DNA of 64,000 bases, taken from contig NZ_JAHXPB010000004.1 of NCBI RefSeq assembly GCF_023147505.1, forward strand, positions 285,942 to 349,941, read 5' to 3'. Within the stretch, counting starts at the first letter, position 1. Each line of letters begins with the position of its first letter. The translations under genes were made by a program, and so were the position numbers. Under the pieces are notes generated by a model that was not told the DNA's origin, ran no database searches, and was given only the letters and a program-made list of their open reading frames with translations. The stretch is from Brevundimonas sp. EYE_349 (lineage in GTDB: Bacteria; Pseudomonadota; Alphaproteobacteria; Caulobacterales; Caulobacteraceae). Below, in pieces: positions 34,546 to 43,604 of the stretch.

Positions 34546-36033
34546 TCAAATCCTCAGCCCCAGCTCCATCGCCTCGGCCAAGGCCTTGGCGCGCTTCTTC
34601 GTCTGTTCGCCCAGCAGGACGTCGGCGTAGCCTTCCGTCGCGGTCAGGCGCAGGTCGCCGCCCTTCACGCGCGCCGTGGCGTTGGCCAGCAGTTGCGGCG
34701 ATCGGCCGGACAGGTCGCAGGCCAGCCGGATGGCCAGGCCCAGGGCGCGGGCGCGTTTGGCCGCGTCGCCGTCCAGCAGCCGGTCGATGACCTCGGGCTG
34801 GGGCGTGGCGGGCGCGCCGCCGTAGCGGGCGTTCAGGGCGCTGGCCAGGAAGGCGCGCTCCACATGGCTGATGCCGGCGACCGGCGCGCGCAGCACCTGG
34901 TCGAACACAAGCTCCAGCCGGTGGTCCGGGTGCAGACGAGCGCCCAGGTCCGCCAGCCGACAGGCGGCGCCGACCAGGACCGCGTCACGTTCCTTTCCGA
35001 ACACCTCGGGCAAGGCGGCGACGATCTCGGAAATCCAGCCGTTCAGCGCGCCGGGCAGGGCGGGGGCCACGCCTTGGCGGCCGCCCAGCGCCGAACAGCC
35101 CGCCAGCAGCGGATCGGCGGTGCGCGTCGCCTCGTCCAGTGTCTCGAACAACAGGCCCTCGCGCACGCCCCAGGCCGACATCTCGATCTGTTTCAGGCCC
35201 AGATGTTTGATCAGCGCCTCCAGGACCAGGCCGGCGTAGGGCAGGGTCTCGGCGCGCTTCTTGGACACGCCGGGCAGTTTGGCCAGGCCGGCGACGGACT
35301 GTTGCGCCACCAGACGCGCCGTCTCCAGGGCGTCTTCGGCCGACATCTGATACTGATGCACGACCCGCAGCGGATAGGATTTCAGCGTCATCTGCACCTG
35401 CGCCAGGGTGCGCCACGCGCCGCCCACGGCATAGAGGCGATCGCTCTTGAACTGGGCCGCGACGGGCTTCAGCGCCTGGTCGATGCGGGTCTTGATCCGG
35501 TCGGCGTCGAATCCCTTGCCCTCGGCCAGGGCGAAGGGCCCCAGCGGCAGGGTCAGTCCGTGCTCCACCCCGTCTCCGTTCAATCGGGTCAGCTCCAGGC
35601 TGGCGCCGCCCATGTCGGCCGAGACGCCGTGCGCCATGGGCGCGCCGGCCAGCACGCCCATGGCGGCGTATTTTGCCTCTTCCCCGCCCGACAGGACGCG
35701 GATGTTCAGACCGGTCTCGGCGGCGACACGCTCGCAGAACTCAGGCCCGTCCAGGGCTTCGCGCACGGCGGCGGTGGCGGCGATCAGGGTCGCGTCCGGC
35801 CGCACGCCCTCCAGCACGGCGGCGAAGCGGCGCAGCGCCGTCATGGCCATGACCACGCCCTCCGGCGACAGTTTGCGCGTCGTCGGCAGGTCGCGGCCCA
35901 AGCCGGCCAGCACCTTCTCGTTATAGACGGTCCAGATCGCCCGGCCCTCCAGCCGGTACAGCACCAGCCGCACCGAGTTGGAGCCGATGTCGATGGCCGC
36001 GATGTCGCGGTCGGTCAGCACGGCGTCGGGCAT
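34546..36033 (-). CDS. ppx: Exopolyphosphatase (Ppx/GppA family)
   Basis: A 495-residue protein of the ASKHA ATPase fold. AAIDIGSNSVRLVLYRLEG is the first phosphate loop, TAAVREALDGPEF the next family motif, and LSGGEEAKYAAMG and SADMGGASLELTRL complete the active site. The C-terminal part resembles an HD-type helical domain. It hydrolyses polyphosphate from the end or pppGpp. Its ATG overlaps the ppk1 stop by one base, so synthesis and breakdown enzymes are coupled. Confidence 0.93.
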   Translation of the reverse strand: MPDAVLTDRDIAAIDIGSNSVRLVLYRLEGRAIWTVYNEKVLAGLGRDLPTTRKLSPEGVVMAMTALRRFAAVLEGVRPDATLIAATAAVREALDGPEFCERVAAETGLNIRVLSGGEEAKYAAMGVLAGAPMAHGVSADMGGASLELTRLNGDGVEHGLTLPLGPFALAEGKGFDADRIKTRIDQALKPVAAQFKSDRLYAVGGAWRTLAQVQMTLKSYPLRVVHQYQMSAEDALETARLVAQQSVAGLAKLPGVSKKRAETLPYAGLVLEALIKHLGLKQIEMSAWGVREGLLFETLDEATRTADPLLAGCSALGGRQGVAPALPGALNGWISEIVAALPEVFGKERDAVLVGAACRLADLGARLHPDHRLELVFDQVLRAPVAGISHVERAFLASALNARYGGAPATPQPEVIDRLLDGDAAKRARALGLAIRLACDLSGRSPQLLANATARVKGGDLRLTATEGYADVLLGEQTKKRAKALAEAMELGLRI

Positions 36034-38249
36034 CAGCGGCCGGGACGCTCGTATCGAAGCACGGCGGGCAGGCTCTTGGCCTTGCGGCCACGTCCCGAAA
36101 GGCTGGGATTGGTCATGAAATATTTGTGGGCCGAGAAGGGCCGCTCAGGATCGGCGGGCGCGACGCGGGTATAGCGCCCCTCGGCGTCCAGCACCCAACT
36201 TTGTGCGTCGTCCTTCAGGTTGGCCACCATGATCTGGTCCAGCACCTGGTCGTGGACCGTAGCGTTGCGGATCGGCGTCATCAGCTCGACCCGGCGATCC
36301 AGGTTGCGCGTCATCCAGTCGGCGGACGAAATGAAGACCTTGGCCTTGTCGTGCGGCAGGTCCTTGCCGTTGGCGAAACAGACGATGCGGCTGTGTTCCA
36401 GGAAGCGGCCGACGATGGACTTGACCCGGATGTTCTCCGACAGGCCCGTCACGCCGGGCCGCAGGCAGCAGATGCCGCGCACCACCAGGTCGATCCGCAC
36501 CCCCCACTGGCTGGCGCGATAGAGGGCGTCGATGATCTCCACGTCCACCAGCGAGTTCAGCTTGACCCAGATGGCGGCGGGCTTGCCCATGGCGGCGGCC
36601 GACATCTCCTTGCCGATCAGTTCGATCAGCGTGGACTTCATGTTCAGCGGCGACACCACCAAGGCTTCCAGATGGTCGGGCGTCGCATAGCCGGTGATGT
36701 AGTTGAACACCTTTGTCGCATCGCGCCCCAGGACGGGATCGCAAGAGAACAGCGACAGGTCTGTGTAAACCTTGGCCGTGACCGGGTGATAGTTGCCGGT
36801 GCCGAAGTGGCAATAGGTCTTCAGCGCATCGCCTTCGCGGCGGACAACCACGCTGACCTTCGCGTGGGTCTTGTATTCGACGAAGCCGAAGACGACGTGG
36901 ACGCCGGCCCGCTCCATCGCCCGCGCCCAGCGCAGATTGGCCTCTTCGTCGAACCGGGCCTTCAGTTCGACCAGGGCGGTGACGTTCTTGCCGTTCTCGG
37001 CCGCCTCGATCAGGGCGGCGACGATGGGGCTGTCCTTGGAGGTGCGGTACAGGGTTTGTTTGATCGCGATCACGTTCGGATCGCGCGCCGCCTGACGCAG
37101 GAACTGAACCACCACGTCGAAACTCTCGAACGGGTGGTGGATCAGCATGTCCTTTTCGCGGATGGCGGCGAAGACGTCGCCGCCGTTGTCGCGCACCCGT
37201 TCCGGATAGCGCGGCTCATAGCCCTTGAACTTCAGATCCGGGTGGCCGCCGCCGATCAGGTCCGACAGCTGGGCCAGACCCAGCATACCGTCCACCAGAA
37301 CCACGTCCTGAGGCGCCGCCTCCAGTTCGCCCACGATGAAGTCGCGCAGATCGGCGGGCATGGAGGCCTCGATCTTGACCCGCACGACCGAGCCCAGGCG
37401 ACGCTGCTTCAGCGCCTCCTCGAACTCCAGCACCAGATCCTCGGCCTCTTCCTCGATCTCGATGTCTGAATCGCGGATCAGGCGCAGCACGCCCTTTTCC
37501 TGGACCTCGCAGCCGGGGAACAGGTGGTCGATGAACAGCAGCAGCACGTTTTCCAGCGTGATGAACCGCTTGTGCCCCGGCGTGGAACGGCCGTCGGTGG
37601 GCAACTCCCAGAACCGGCGGACCTGGGTCGGCACGGGCACCAGGGCGTAGAAGGTCTTGGTCTCGCCCTTGCGCTTCAGCTTAAGCGCCAGAGAGAAGCC
37701 CAGGTTCGGCAGGAAGGGGAAGGGGTGCGCCGGGTCGATGGCCAGGGGCGTCAGCACCGCGAACAGCTGGTTCAGGAACTCGGGCTCCAGCCGCTCGCGC
37801 TCGGTCTTGGTGATGCGCTGGCGATCGACGACCTCGATGCCGGCGACGGTCAGCTCCTTCTCCAGCTGACGCCAGCGCAACTGCTGCTCGGCCATCAGTT
37901 CGCCGGCGGCGACATTGATCCGCTCCAGCTGTTCGGCGGGCGTCAGACCATCGGAAGACAGAACCCGCACCCGCTCGCGCAACTGCCCCTTCAGGCCGGC
38001 GACGCGGGTCATGAAGAACTCGTCCAGATTATTGGCCGAGATGGACAGGAAACGCAGCCGCTCCAGCAGCGGATGGTTGGCGTTGGCCGCTTCCTCCAGC
38101 ACCCGCTCGTTGAAGGCCAGCCAAGAGGTCTCGCGATTGAAGAACCGGCTGGGCGAGGCCAACAGCTCTTCGCTGAGGGCCAGCTGGGGGGCGCGAGAGG
38201 CGGGAACCTCTTCGCCTCGGGTGTCGTCGTGGATCGCGGCGTCGGTCAT
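36033..38249 (-). CDS. ppk1: Polyphosphate kinase 1
   Basis: A 738-residue enzyme in the usual length range. [20 protein letters not shown] is the N-terminal signature, and [20 protein letters not shown] carries the autophosphorylated histidine. A second conserved histidine-containing region is [20 protein letters not shown]. It makes polyphosphate reversibly from ATP at the membrane. The gene is first in the ppk1-ppx operon and lies downstream of the DUF3617 lipoprotein and hdaA in the same direction. Confidence 0.96.
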   Translation of the reverse strand: MTDAAIHDDTRGEEVPASRAPQLALSEELLASPSRFFNRETSWLAFNERVLEEAANANHPLLERLRFLSISANNLDEFFMTRVAGLKGQLRERVRVLSSDGLTPAEQLERINVAAGELMAEQQLRWRQLEKELTVAGIEVVDRQRITKTERERLEPEFLNQLFAVLTPLAIDPAHPFPFLPNLGFSLALKLKRKGETKTFYALVPVPTQVRRFWELPTDGRSTPGHKRFITLENVLLLFIDHLFPGCEVQEKGVLRLIRDSDIEIEEEAEDLVLEFEEALKQRRLGSVVRVKIEASMPADLRDFIVGELEAAPQDVVLVDGMLGLAQLSDLIGGGHPDLKFKGYEPRYPERVRDNGGDVFAAIREKDMLIHHPFESFDVVVQFLRQAARDPNVIAIKQTLYRTSKDSPIVAALIEAAENGKNVTALVELKARFDEEANLRWARAMERAGVHVVFGFVEYKTHAKVSVVVRREGDALKTYCHFGTGNYHPVTAKVYTDLSLFSCDPVLGRDATKVFNYITGYATPDHLEALVVSPLNMKSTLIELIGKEMSAAAMGKPAAIWVKLNSLVDVEIIDALYRASQWGVRIDLVVRGICCLRPGVTGLSENIRVKSIVGRFLEHSRIVCFANGKDLPHDKAKVFISSADWMTRNLDRRVELMTPIRNATVHDQVLDQIMVANLKDDAQSWVLDAEGRYTRVAPADPERPFSAHKYFMTNPSLSGRGRKAKSLPAVLRYERPGR

Positions 38250-38345
38250 GACCCGGTTCTCGCGCGCGTCTGTGACGGCCGCAAGCGGGCGCGGCGAAAA
38301 TCGTGAAGCGCCGGGGCGACGCAGCGGCCGCCCCGGCTGTGTGGC

Positions 38346-38846
38346 TTATTGAACGATGGTGTTGGGCGCCGTGCCGGCCGGGCAGTCCCCCAAGCGCTTG
38401 GCGTCGATGGTCATCTTCATCTCGGCGATGGCCGGCGGAACGTTGGGGCCGGTGGTCTTGGTGGTGATGTCCACCTTATAGGCCGTGCGCATGTCGCCGG
38501 ACACCTTGCCGTCCGACGTCACCGTCATGCCCTGGGCGTTGCAGACGGCGTGGAACTCGGCGCCGCCGGGAACCGATTTGACGCTGTTCTCGCTGCAGGT
38601 CACGCCTTGCTGGGGGGCGTTGAAGGGGTTGGAGCCGGGCGCGGTCTCGCCGATGCAGATCTTCATCGTCGTCGGCTGCGGCATCTGCGGGCCCGAAACG
38701 GTCTGCTGCCACAGGCCCGGCTGCGGCGCGGGCATGGAGGCGGTTGCCGGCGCGGTGGTTTCGCCCTTGGCCGTCTTGGCGTCGTCGCCGTTGGAACAGG
38801 CCGCGAGCAGGGCGACGGCGGAGATCATGACAAGCTGAACACGCAT
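38346..38846 (-). CDS. DUF3617 lipoprotein
   Basis: A 166-residue protein. The signal peptide (MRVQLVMISAVALLAAC) ends in a lipobox, and the mature part has PQPGLWQQTVSGPQMPQPTT, the DUF3617 pattern. Cysteines in MKICIGE, VTCSEN and AVCNAQG may form disulfides. Function unknown. ATG 38846 is chosen so that the lipobox falls at residue 17; a longer frame upstream would not be a signal peptide. Confidence 0.8.
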   Translation of the reverse strand: MRVQLVMISAVALLAACSNGDDAKTAKGETTAPATASMPAPQPGLWQQTVSGPQMPQPTTMKICIGETAPGSNPFNAPQQGVTCSENSVKSVPGGAEFHAVCNAQGMTVTSDGKVSGDMRTAYKVDITTKTTGPNVPPAIAEMKMTIDAKRLGDCPAGTAPNTIVQ

Positions 38847-38972
38847 TTGGACGTTTCCCGTTTGCTGGAGCGCATGGTCGCTCCGGCGGCTCAACGCCAA
38901 GGCAAAGCTAAGCGTTCAAAATTCAGCCACGATTCCAAATGCGATGTTGTGCATATCCCGGATGTCGGGATG

Positions 38973-39647
38973 TCAGCCGGCGTCCATCGCGTCCAGCACC
39001 TGTCGGGCCAGGACGCGCGTGACCGGACGATGCAGGGCGTCCAGCCGCTCCACCACCGTTGCGGCGGCGTCGCCGGATCGGTCCAGACGGCGCACCAGAT
39101 AGTCGATCACCTCGTCGGCCGGGGTGATGCTGCGTTCCGAAAAGCGGGCGCGCAGAATGGCCGACAGCACCGCGTCGTCGGGCGCCTGGACCGCCACGGT
39201 CCGCATCGCGTCCAGCCGTGAGCGCAGGTCGGGCAGGGCGACCGACCACTGGCGCGGCGCCAGGCGCGACGCCATCAGCAACGCCCCTCCGACCGAACCG
39301 GCCAGGTTGATCAGGTGAAACAGGCTCTCGTCGTCGGCCTGATCTGCGTCGTCCAGCAGAACCGGGCGGCCTTCCAACTCCCGCGGATCGATCAGGGCCG
39401 CCTCCGCGCCGGTCAGCGGCGCGGCCCCGACCCGTTCGGCCCAGTCGGCGGCCAGGCGGCTCTTGCCCGATCCGGCCGGGCCATGCAGCGCCAGCACGGG
39501 CGCGACCCCGTCCGGCCAGCGGCCCAGCAAGGCGACCGCCTCGACGTTGCTGTCCGACACCACGAAGGCCTCGCCCACGGCGTGGCGCTCCAGCGGCAGA
39601 CGCAGCTGTTCGGCGGTCGGACGGGACGGGGCGCTCAGCGCGGTCAT
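38973..39647 (-). CDS. hdaA: DnaA-related regulator HdaA
   Basis: A 224-residue AAA+ protein related to DnaA but without the C-terminal DNA-binding domain. The N-terminal QLRLPL is a beta-clamp-binding motif. Walker A is GPAGSGKSRLA, Walker B is VLLDDADQ, and DLRSRLDAM is the DnaA-like sensor region. With the sliding clamp it promotes hydrolysis of DnaA-bound ATP and prevents over-initiation. Its location near ppk and purM matches the Caulobacter order as I recall it. Confidence 0.9.
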   Translation of the reverse strand: MTALSAPSRPTAEQLRLPLERHAVGEAFVVSDSNVEAVALLGRWPDGVAPVLALHGPAGSGKSRLAADWAERVGAAPLTGAEAALIDPRELEGRPVLLDDADQADDESLFHLINLAGSVGGALLMASRLAPRQWSVALPDLRSRLDAMRTVAVQAPDDAVLSAILRARFSERSITPADEVIDYLVRRLDRSGDAAATVVERLDALHRPVTRVLARQVLDAMDAG

Positions 39648-39734
39648 GCCCCCGTCATAGCAGAGGCCGGGATTAACCGCGTCGGCGCCCCTCTGTTGGT
39701 TCCGGGGAGGGAAGCCGCGTCGCTGTGGATGAAA

Positions 39735-40022
39735 TCAGGCGAACGGAACCATGGCGGGGTTCAGCTTGCCCGCCTTGAACTCCGTCACTGAATAGTCGGC
39801 CAGACCATGAACGTGGAACGGGTCGTCCTTCAGCAGGGTTTCCAGCTCTTCCTTGGCGACCCGGCTGGCCACGACCAGCACCCCGCCGGTGCGCGGAACC
39901 ATCGGCCCTGCGGCGATCACCAGTCCGCTGGCCACGTGCTGGTCCAGCCATTCGCGATGCTCGACCGTCCGCGCCTCGATGGCTTCGATCGGCTGGGTGT
40001 AGGTGATGATGACGATGAACAT
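39735..40022 (-). CDS. YciI-like protein
   Basis: A 95-residue ferredoxin-like fold protein: [40 protein letters not shown] and [17 protein letters not shown], with the His-Asp pair of the YciI family. Members are dimeric and of uncertain enzymatic role. ATG 40022 begins at the first strand. It diverges from aspS. Confidence 0.85.
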   Translation of the reverse strand: MFIVIITYTQPIEAIEARTVEHREWLDQHVASGLVIAAGPMVPRTGGVLVVASRVAKEELETLLKDDPFHVHGLADYSVTEFKAGKLNPAMVPFA

Positions 40023-40186
40023 GGCGGCCTCTACAACGCGATGGGCGCCAGATATCGTTCGCCGCGCGGGGCTTTGCAACGGCTGAAACCTTGACTTTCC
40101 GGGGCGATGATGCGCCCTACGCCGCTTCGATTTCCGGCGCCGACGGCGACGGATTCCACCGCCAAAGTCTCCAGACGGTTCGTTCC

Positions 40187-42019
40187 ATGCACGCCTATCG
40201 CTCTCACACCTGCGGCGCGCTTCGCGCCTCCGACGCCGGTTCCGCCGTCCGCCTGTCCGGCTGGGTGCACAGGAAGCGCGATCACGGCGGCCTGCTGTTC
40301 ATCGACCTGCGCGACCACTACGGCCTGACGCAGCTGGTGCTGCACCCCGAGACGCCCGGCTTCGCCGCCGTCGAACGCCTGCGCGCCGAGAGCGTCATCA
40401 AGGTGGACGGCGAGGTCGTGGCCCGCGACGCCTCGGTGGTGAACCCCAATCTGCCGACTGGCGAGATCGAAGTCCGCGTTCAGGGCGTCGAGGTGCTGTC
40501 CGAGGCCGCCGAACTGCCGATGCCGGTCTTTGGCGATCAGGAGTATCCCGAGGACATCCGCCTGGCCAACCGCTTCCTGGACCTGCGCCGCGAGCGTCTG
40601 CACAAGAACATCGTCCTGCGTTCGCGTGTGATCTCCTCGATCCGTCAGCGCATGGTCGGCCAAGGCTTCCTGGAATATCAGACGCCGATCCTGACGGCCT
40701 CGTCGCCGGAAGGCGCCCGCGACTTCCTGGTGCCGTCGCGCCTGCATCCGGGCAAGTTCTATGCGCTGCCCCAGGCGCCGCAGCAGTTCAAACAGCTGCT
40801 GATGGTCTCGGGCTTCGACCGCTATTTCCAGATCGCGCCCTGCTTCCGCGACGAAGACCTGCGCGCCGACCGTTCGCTGGAGTTCTATCAGCTCGACGTC
40901 GAGATGAGCTTCGTGACCCAGGAAGACGTCTTCGCCGCCATCGAACCGCTGATGCACGGCGTGTTCGAGGAGTTCGGCGAGGGCAAGCCGGTCTCGCCCA
41001 TCGACCAGCCGCACGTCTTCACCAACGACTTCGGCGAGACGTTCGAGCACAAGGGCTTCGAGCGCCTGACCTACGCCCAGTCGATGGCCTGGTACGGTTC
41101 GGACAAGCCGGACCTGCGCAACCCGATCAAGATGCAGGTGGTGTCGGACCATTTCCGCAACGGCGGTTTCGGCCTGTTCGCCAAGATCCTGGGCGCGGAC
41201 GACAAGAACGCGGTCTGGGCCATCCCGGCGCCGACCGGCGGATCGCGCGCCTTCTGCGACCGCATGAACAGCTGGGCGCAGGGCGAGGGCCAGCCCGGCC
41301 TGGGCTATATCTTCTGGTCCGAGGATCAGGGCGTCTGGGGCGGCCCGATCGCCAAGAACCTGGGTCAGGAGCCGACCCAGGCCCTGATGTCGTCGCTGGG
41401 CCTGGGCCAGGGCGACGCCGCCTTCTTCGTCGCCGGCCTGCCCGCGACCTTCGCCAAGTTCGCCGGCCTGGCCCGCACCCGCGTCGGGACCGAGCTGAAG
41501 CTGGTCGACGAGAACCAGTTCAAATTCTGCTGGATCGTCGACTTCCCCATGTTCGAATGGTCGGAAGAAGAGAAGAAGGTCGACTTCAGCCACAACCCCT
41601 TCTCCATGCCGCAGGGCGGGCTGGAGGCGCTGGAAAATCAGGATCCGCTGACCATCCGCGCCTATCAGTACGACATCGTCTGCAACGGCTATGAGCTGTG
41701 CTCGGGCGCGATCCGGAACCACAAGGCCGAGATCATGCTGAAGGCCTTCGAGATCGCCGGCTACGACGCCTCGGTGGTGGAGGAGCAGTTCGGCGGCATG
41801 TTGAACGCCTTCCGCTTCGGCGCCCCGCCGCACGGCGGCCTGGCCCCCGGCATCGACCGCATCGTCATGCTGCTGGCCGGCGAGACGGCCATCCGTGAAG
41901 TGATCGCCTTCCCGCTGAACCAGCAGGGCGAGGACCTGTTGATGAACGCCCCAACCGAGGCCGAGGAGCGCCAGCTGAAGGACGTGCACATCCGCACCGC
42001 CCCGCCGATCAAGGTCTGA
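40187..42019 (+). CDS. aspS: Aspartate--tRNA(Asp/Asn) ligase
   Basis: A 610-residue bacterial-type AspRS. The N-terminal OB-fold shows [20 protein letters not shown]. The class II catalytic core has motif 1 around the dimer interface, motif 2 in [20 protein letters not shown], the large GAD insertion, and motif 3 in [14 protein letters not shown]. It charges tRNA(Asp) and in many alphaproteobacteria also tRNA(Asn). The start [10 protein letters not shown] at 40187 is the family N-terminus; the frame is open upstream but without homology. A strong terminator follows at 42046-42075. Confidence 0.96.
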   Translation: MHAYRSHTCGALRASDAGSAVRLSGWVHRKRDHGGLLFIDLRDHYGLTQLVLHPETPGFAAVERLRAESVIKVDGEVVARDASVVNPNLPTGEIEVRVQGVEVLSEAAELPMPVFGDQEYPEDIRLANRFLDLRRERLHKNIVLRSRVISSIRQRMVGQGFLEYQTPILTASSPEGARDFLVPSRLHPGKFYALPQAPQQFKQLLMVSGFDRYFQIAPCFRDEDLRADRSLEFYQLDVEMSFVTQEDVFAAIEPLMHGVFEEFGEGKPVSPIDQPHVFTNDFGETFEHKGFERLTYAQSMAWYGSDKPDLRNPIKMQVVSDHFRNGGFGLFAKILGADDKNAVWAIPAPTGGSRAFCDRMNSWAQGEGQPGLGYIFWSEDQGVWGGPIAKNLGQEPTQALMSSLGLGQGDAAFFVAGLPATFAKFAGLARTRVGTELKLVDENQFKFCWIVDFPMFEWSEEEKKVDFSHNPFSMPQGGLEALENQDPLTIRAYQYDIVCNGYELCSGAIRNHKAEIMLKAFEIAGYDASVVEEQFGGMLNAFRFGAPPHGGLAPGIDRIVMLLAGETAIREVIAFPLNQQGEDLLMNAPTEAEERQLKDVHIRTAPPIKV

Positions 42020-42045
42020 TCGGCGCGGTCATCGCTGAAACGAAG

Positions 42046-42075
42046 AAGGGGACGCCAGGCGGGCGTCCCCTTTTT
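42046..42075 (+). terminator. Intrinsic terminator of aspS
   Basis: A perfect 11-bp stem AAGGGGACGCC / GGCGTCCCCTT with a 5-nt loop, ending in TTTTT (42071-42075), 26 bp after the aspS stop. Confidence 0.88.
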
Positions 42076-42080
42076 GCTGT

Positions 42081-42971
42081 TCAGTTCCCGGCGACCGCGA
42101 CGAAATTCCTGACCCGAGGCGGCACGGGCGGAGCCGGCGGGGTGCGGATCACCGTGATCGCACTGCTGCGGCAGGCCTGGGCGGTCAGTCCGCCGGGCAG
42201 GCGGGTCGAGCCGTCGCCGCACGCCGTCCTGATCTGGCCCTGCGTCAGGCCGCGCGCGCCGGACAGGTCGGCGCCGCGAATGTCCGTCCGGTGCATCGAC
42301 GCCTCGGAAAAGTCTGTCCGGGAGAAACGTCCGCCGGTCAGACGGGCACCGTCCAGCGTCGATCCGGTGAAGCGGGCATTGCTGAAATCGCCGGACGACA
42401 GGTTGGAGGCATGGATTTCGGCGCCGGTGAAGTCGGCGCCCACGGCGACGACATTGGCCAGGGTCGCGCCGAACAGTTCCGCGCCGATGAACTTGGCGCC
42501 GGACAGGGTGGCGCCGTTGAAGTTGACCCCGTGCATTTGGGCGCCCGAGATTTCGGCTCGGCTCATATTGGCGCGCACGAAGCCGGCGCCCTGAGCCTCG
42601 GCCCCGGTCAGGACCGCGCTGGTGAAGTTGGTCGAGCTGAAGTTGGCCCCGATGATCTGGACGCCCGACAGATTGGCGCGGCTGAAGTCGCTGCCCGAGA
42701 AGTTGGAGCCCATCATCTCGGCGCCGCGCAGATTGGCCCCGACCAGGGTGGCGTTCATGAAGCTGGCGCCCGTGAAGGTGGCGCCCGACAGGTTGCGACC
42801 CGACAGTTCGCAGCGGTTGCACGATCCGCCCAGCGACACGGTTCGGGCCACGTCCCGGTCCTGCATCGACATCTCGACCCCGGCCATGGCGGGAGACGCC
42901 ATCAGCGCCGCGCCCAGCGCCAGCAGGGCCAAGGAGGGTCGAAACCGGATATGTTCAGCGATCTGTTTCAC
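42081..42971 (-). CDS. Exported pentapeptide-repeat protein (long)
   Basis: A 296-residue protein with a signal peptide (about 1-30, LALLALGAALMASPAMAG) and a long run of A(D/N)LXX-type pentapeptides from about residue 50 to 235 (for example ANLRGAEMMGSNFSGSDFSR). These form a right-handed beta-helix. Before the repeats is CNRC; after them GLTQGQIRTACGDGSTRLPG, and then a Pro-rich tail. The smaller neighbour at 43053 shares the CxxC start and the GLTQGQ...ACGDGST end, so the two are paralogues. The role is unknown; periplasmic binding or scaffolding is inference. Confidence 0.85.
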   Translation of the reverse strand: MKQIAEHIRFRPSLALLALGAALMASPAMAGVEMSMQDRDVARTVSLGGSCNRCELSGRNLSGATFTGASFMNATLVGANLRGAEMMGSNFSGSDFSRANLSGVQIIGANFSSTNFTSAVLTGAEAQGAGFVRANMSRAEISGAQMHGVNFNGATLSGAKFIGAELFGATLANVVAVGADFTGAEIHASNLSSGDFSNARFTGSTLDGARLTGGRFSRTDFSEASMHRTDIRGADLSGARGLTQGQIRTACGDGSTRLPGGLTAQACRSSAITVIRTPPAPPVPPRVRNFVAVAGN

Positions 42972-43007
42972 GAGACCTGAATGCCCCGAAAGCCCCGCGC
43001 GACCTAC

Positions 43008-43037
43008 TTAAATCGAGGTAACTTCGTTAAATCGAGG
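43008..43037. promoter_or_regulatory. Two direct repeats TTAAATCGAGG upstream of the long pentapeptide gene
   Basis: Identical 11-mers at 43008-43018 and 43027-43037, 19 bp apart from start to start (about two helical turns), in the 81 bp between the two pentapeptide genes. They may be binding sites for a dimeric regulator. TTAA occurs twice, but the spacing does not fit a CtrA box. Confidence 0.4.
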
Positions 43038-43052
43038 CAAGATCGGCGGCCC

Positions 43053-43547
43053 TCAGCAGGCGGGAATGCGAAGGCCGCGCGGCAAGACGGTGGAGCCGTC
43101 GCCGCACGCCTGGTTCAGCTGACCCTGCGTCAGGCCGGTGGCACGCGCCAACTGGGCGCCCGACAGGTTCGTGCCCGCCAGCGTCGCGCCCGAGAAATTC
43201 GCGCCTTCCAGATAGGCGCCCACGAAACTGGCGTTGGTCAGGTTGGCGCGCGTGAAGTTGGAGCCCGAGAAGACCCCGCCATAGCCTTCCACGTCGCGCA
43301 GATCGGCGCCGGAGAAGCGGGTGCGGTTCATCACGCTCAGGCTCATGTCCGACTGGCGCAGGCGCGAGCCGGCCAGGTTCAGTCCGCGCGCCTCCAGGCC
43401 CGAGAAATCCCCCTGGAACAGGTTGCAGCCGGCGCAGGAGGCGCCGCGCCGGACGCTGGCGATCTGGCCGGCGTTCTGGGCCAGGACGGGGGTCGCCACG
43501 ACCAGCAAGGCGGTTGCGATCAGACCGAGAGAGAGTGTGCGTTTCAT
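43053..43547 (-). CDS. Exported pentapeptide-repeat protein (short)
   Basis: A 164-residue protein: signal peptide (LGLIATALLVVATPVLAQ), CAGCNLFQGDFSGLEARGLN, about 14 pentapeptide repeats (residues about 45-130), then GLTQGQLNQACGDGSTVLPR and a final Cys. It lies 81 bp upstream of the longer paralogue, on the same strand, and may form a tandem duplicate pair with it. Function unknown. Confidence 0.85.
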   Translation of the reverse strand: MKRTLSLGLIATALLVVATPVLAQNAGQIASVRRGASCAGCNLFQGDFSGLEARGLNLAGSRLRQSDMSLSVMNRTRFSGADLRDVEGYGGVFSGSNFTRANLTNASFVGAYLEGANFSGATLAGTNLSGAQLARATGLTQGQLNQACGDGSTVLPRGLRIPAC

Positions 43548-43604
43548 GGACCGGGCTCCGACGTTTGATCGTCCTGAAGCAAACCCTAGGCCATAACCCT
43601 TAAC

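Noticed and set aside
40031..41989. Long open frame antisense to aspS
   Set aside because: It is the complement of a conserved GC-rich gene. Its composition (His, Gln, Val, Asp-rich without motifs) is typical of such shadows.
43008..43037. CtrA box at the direct repeats
   Set aside because: TTAA occurs twice, but the spacing between TTAA units is not seven bases, so it is not the consensus.
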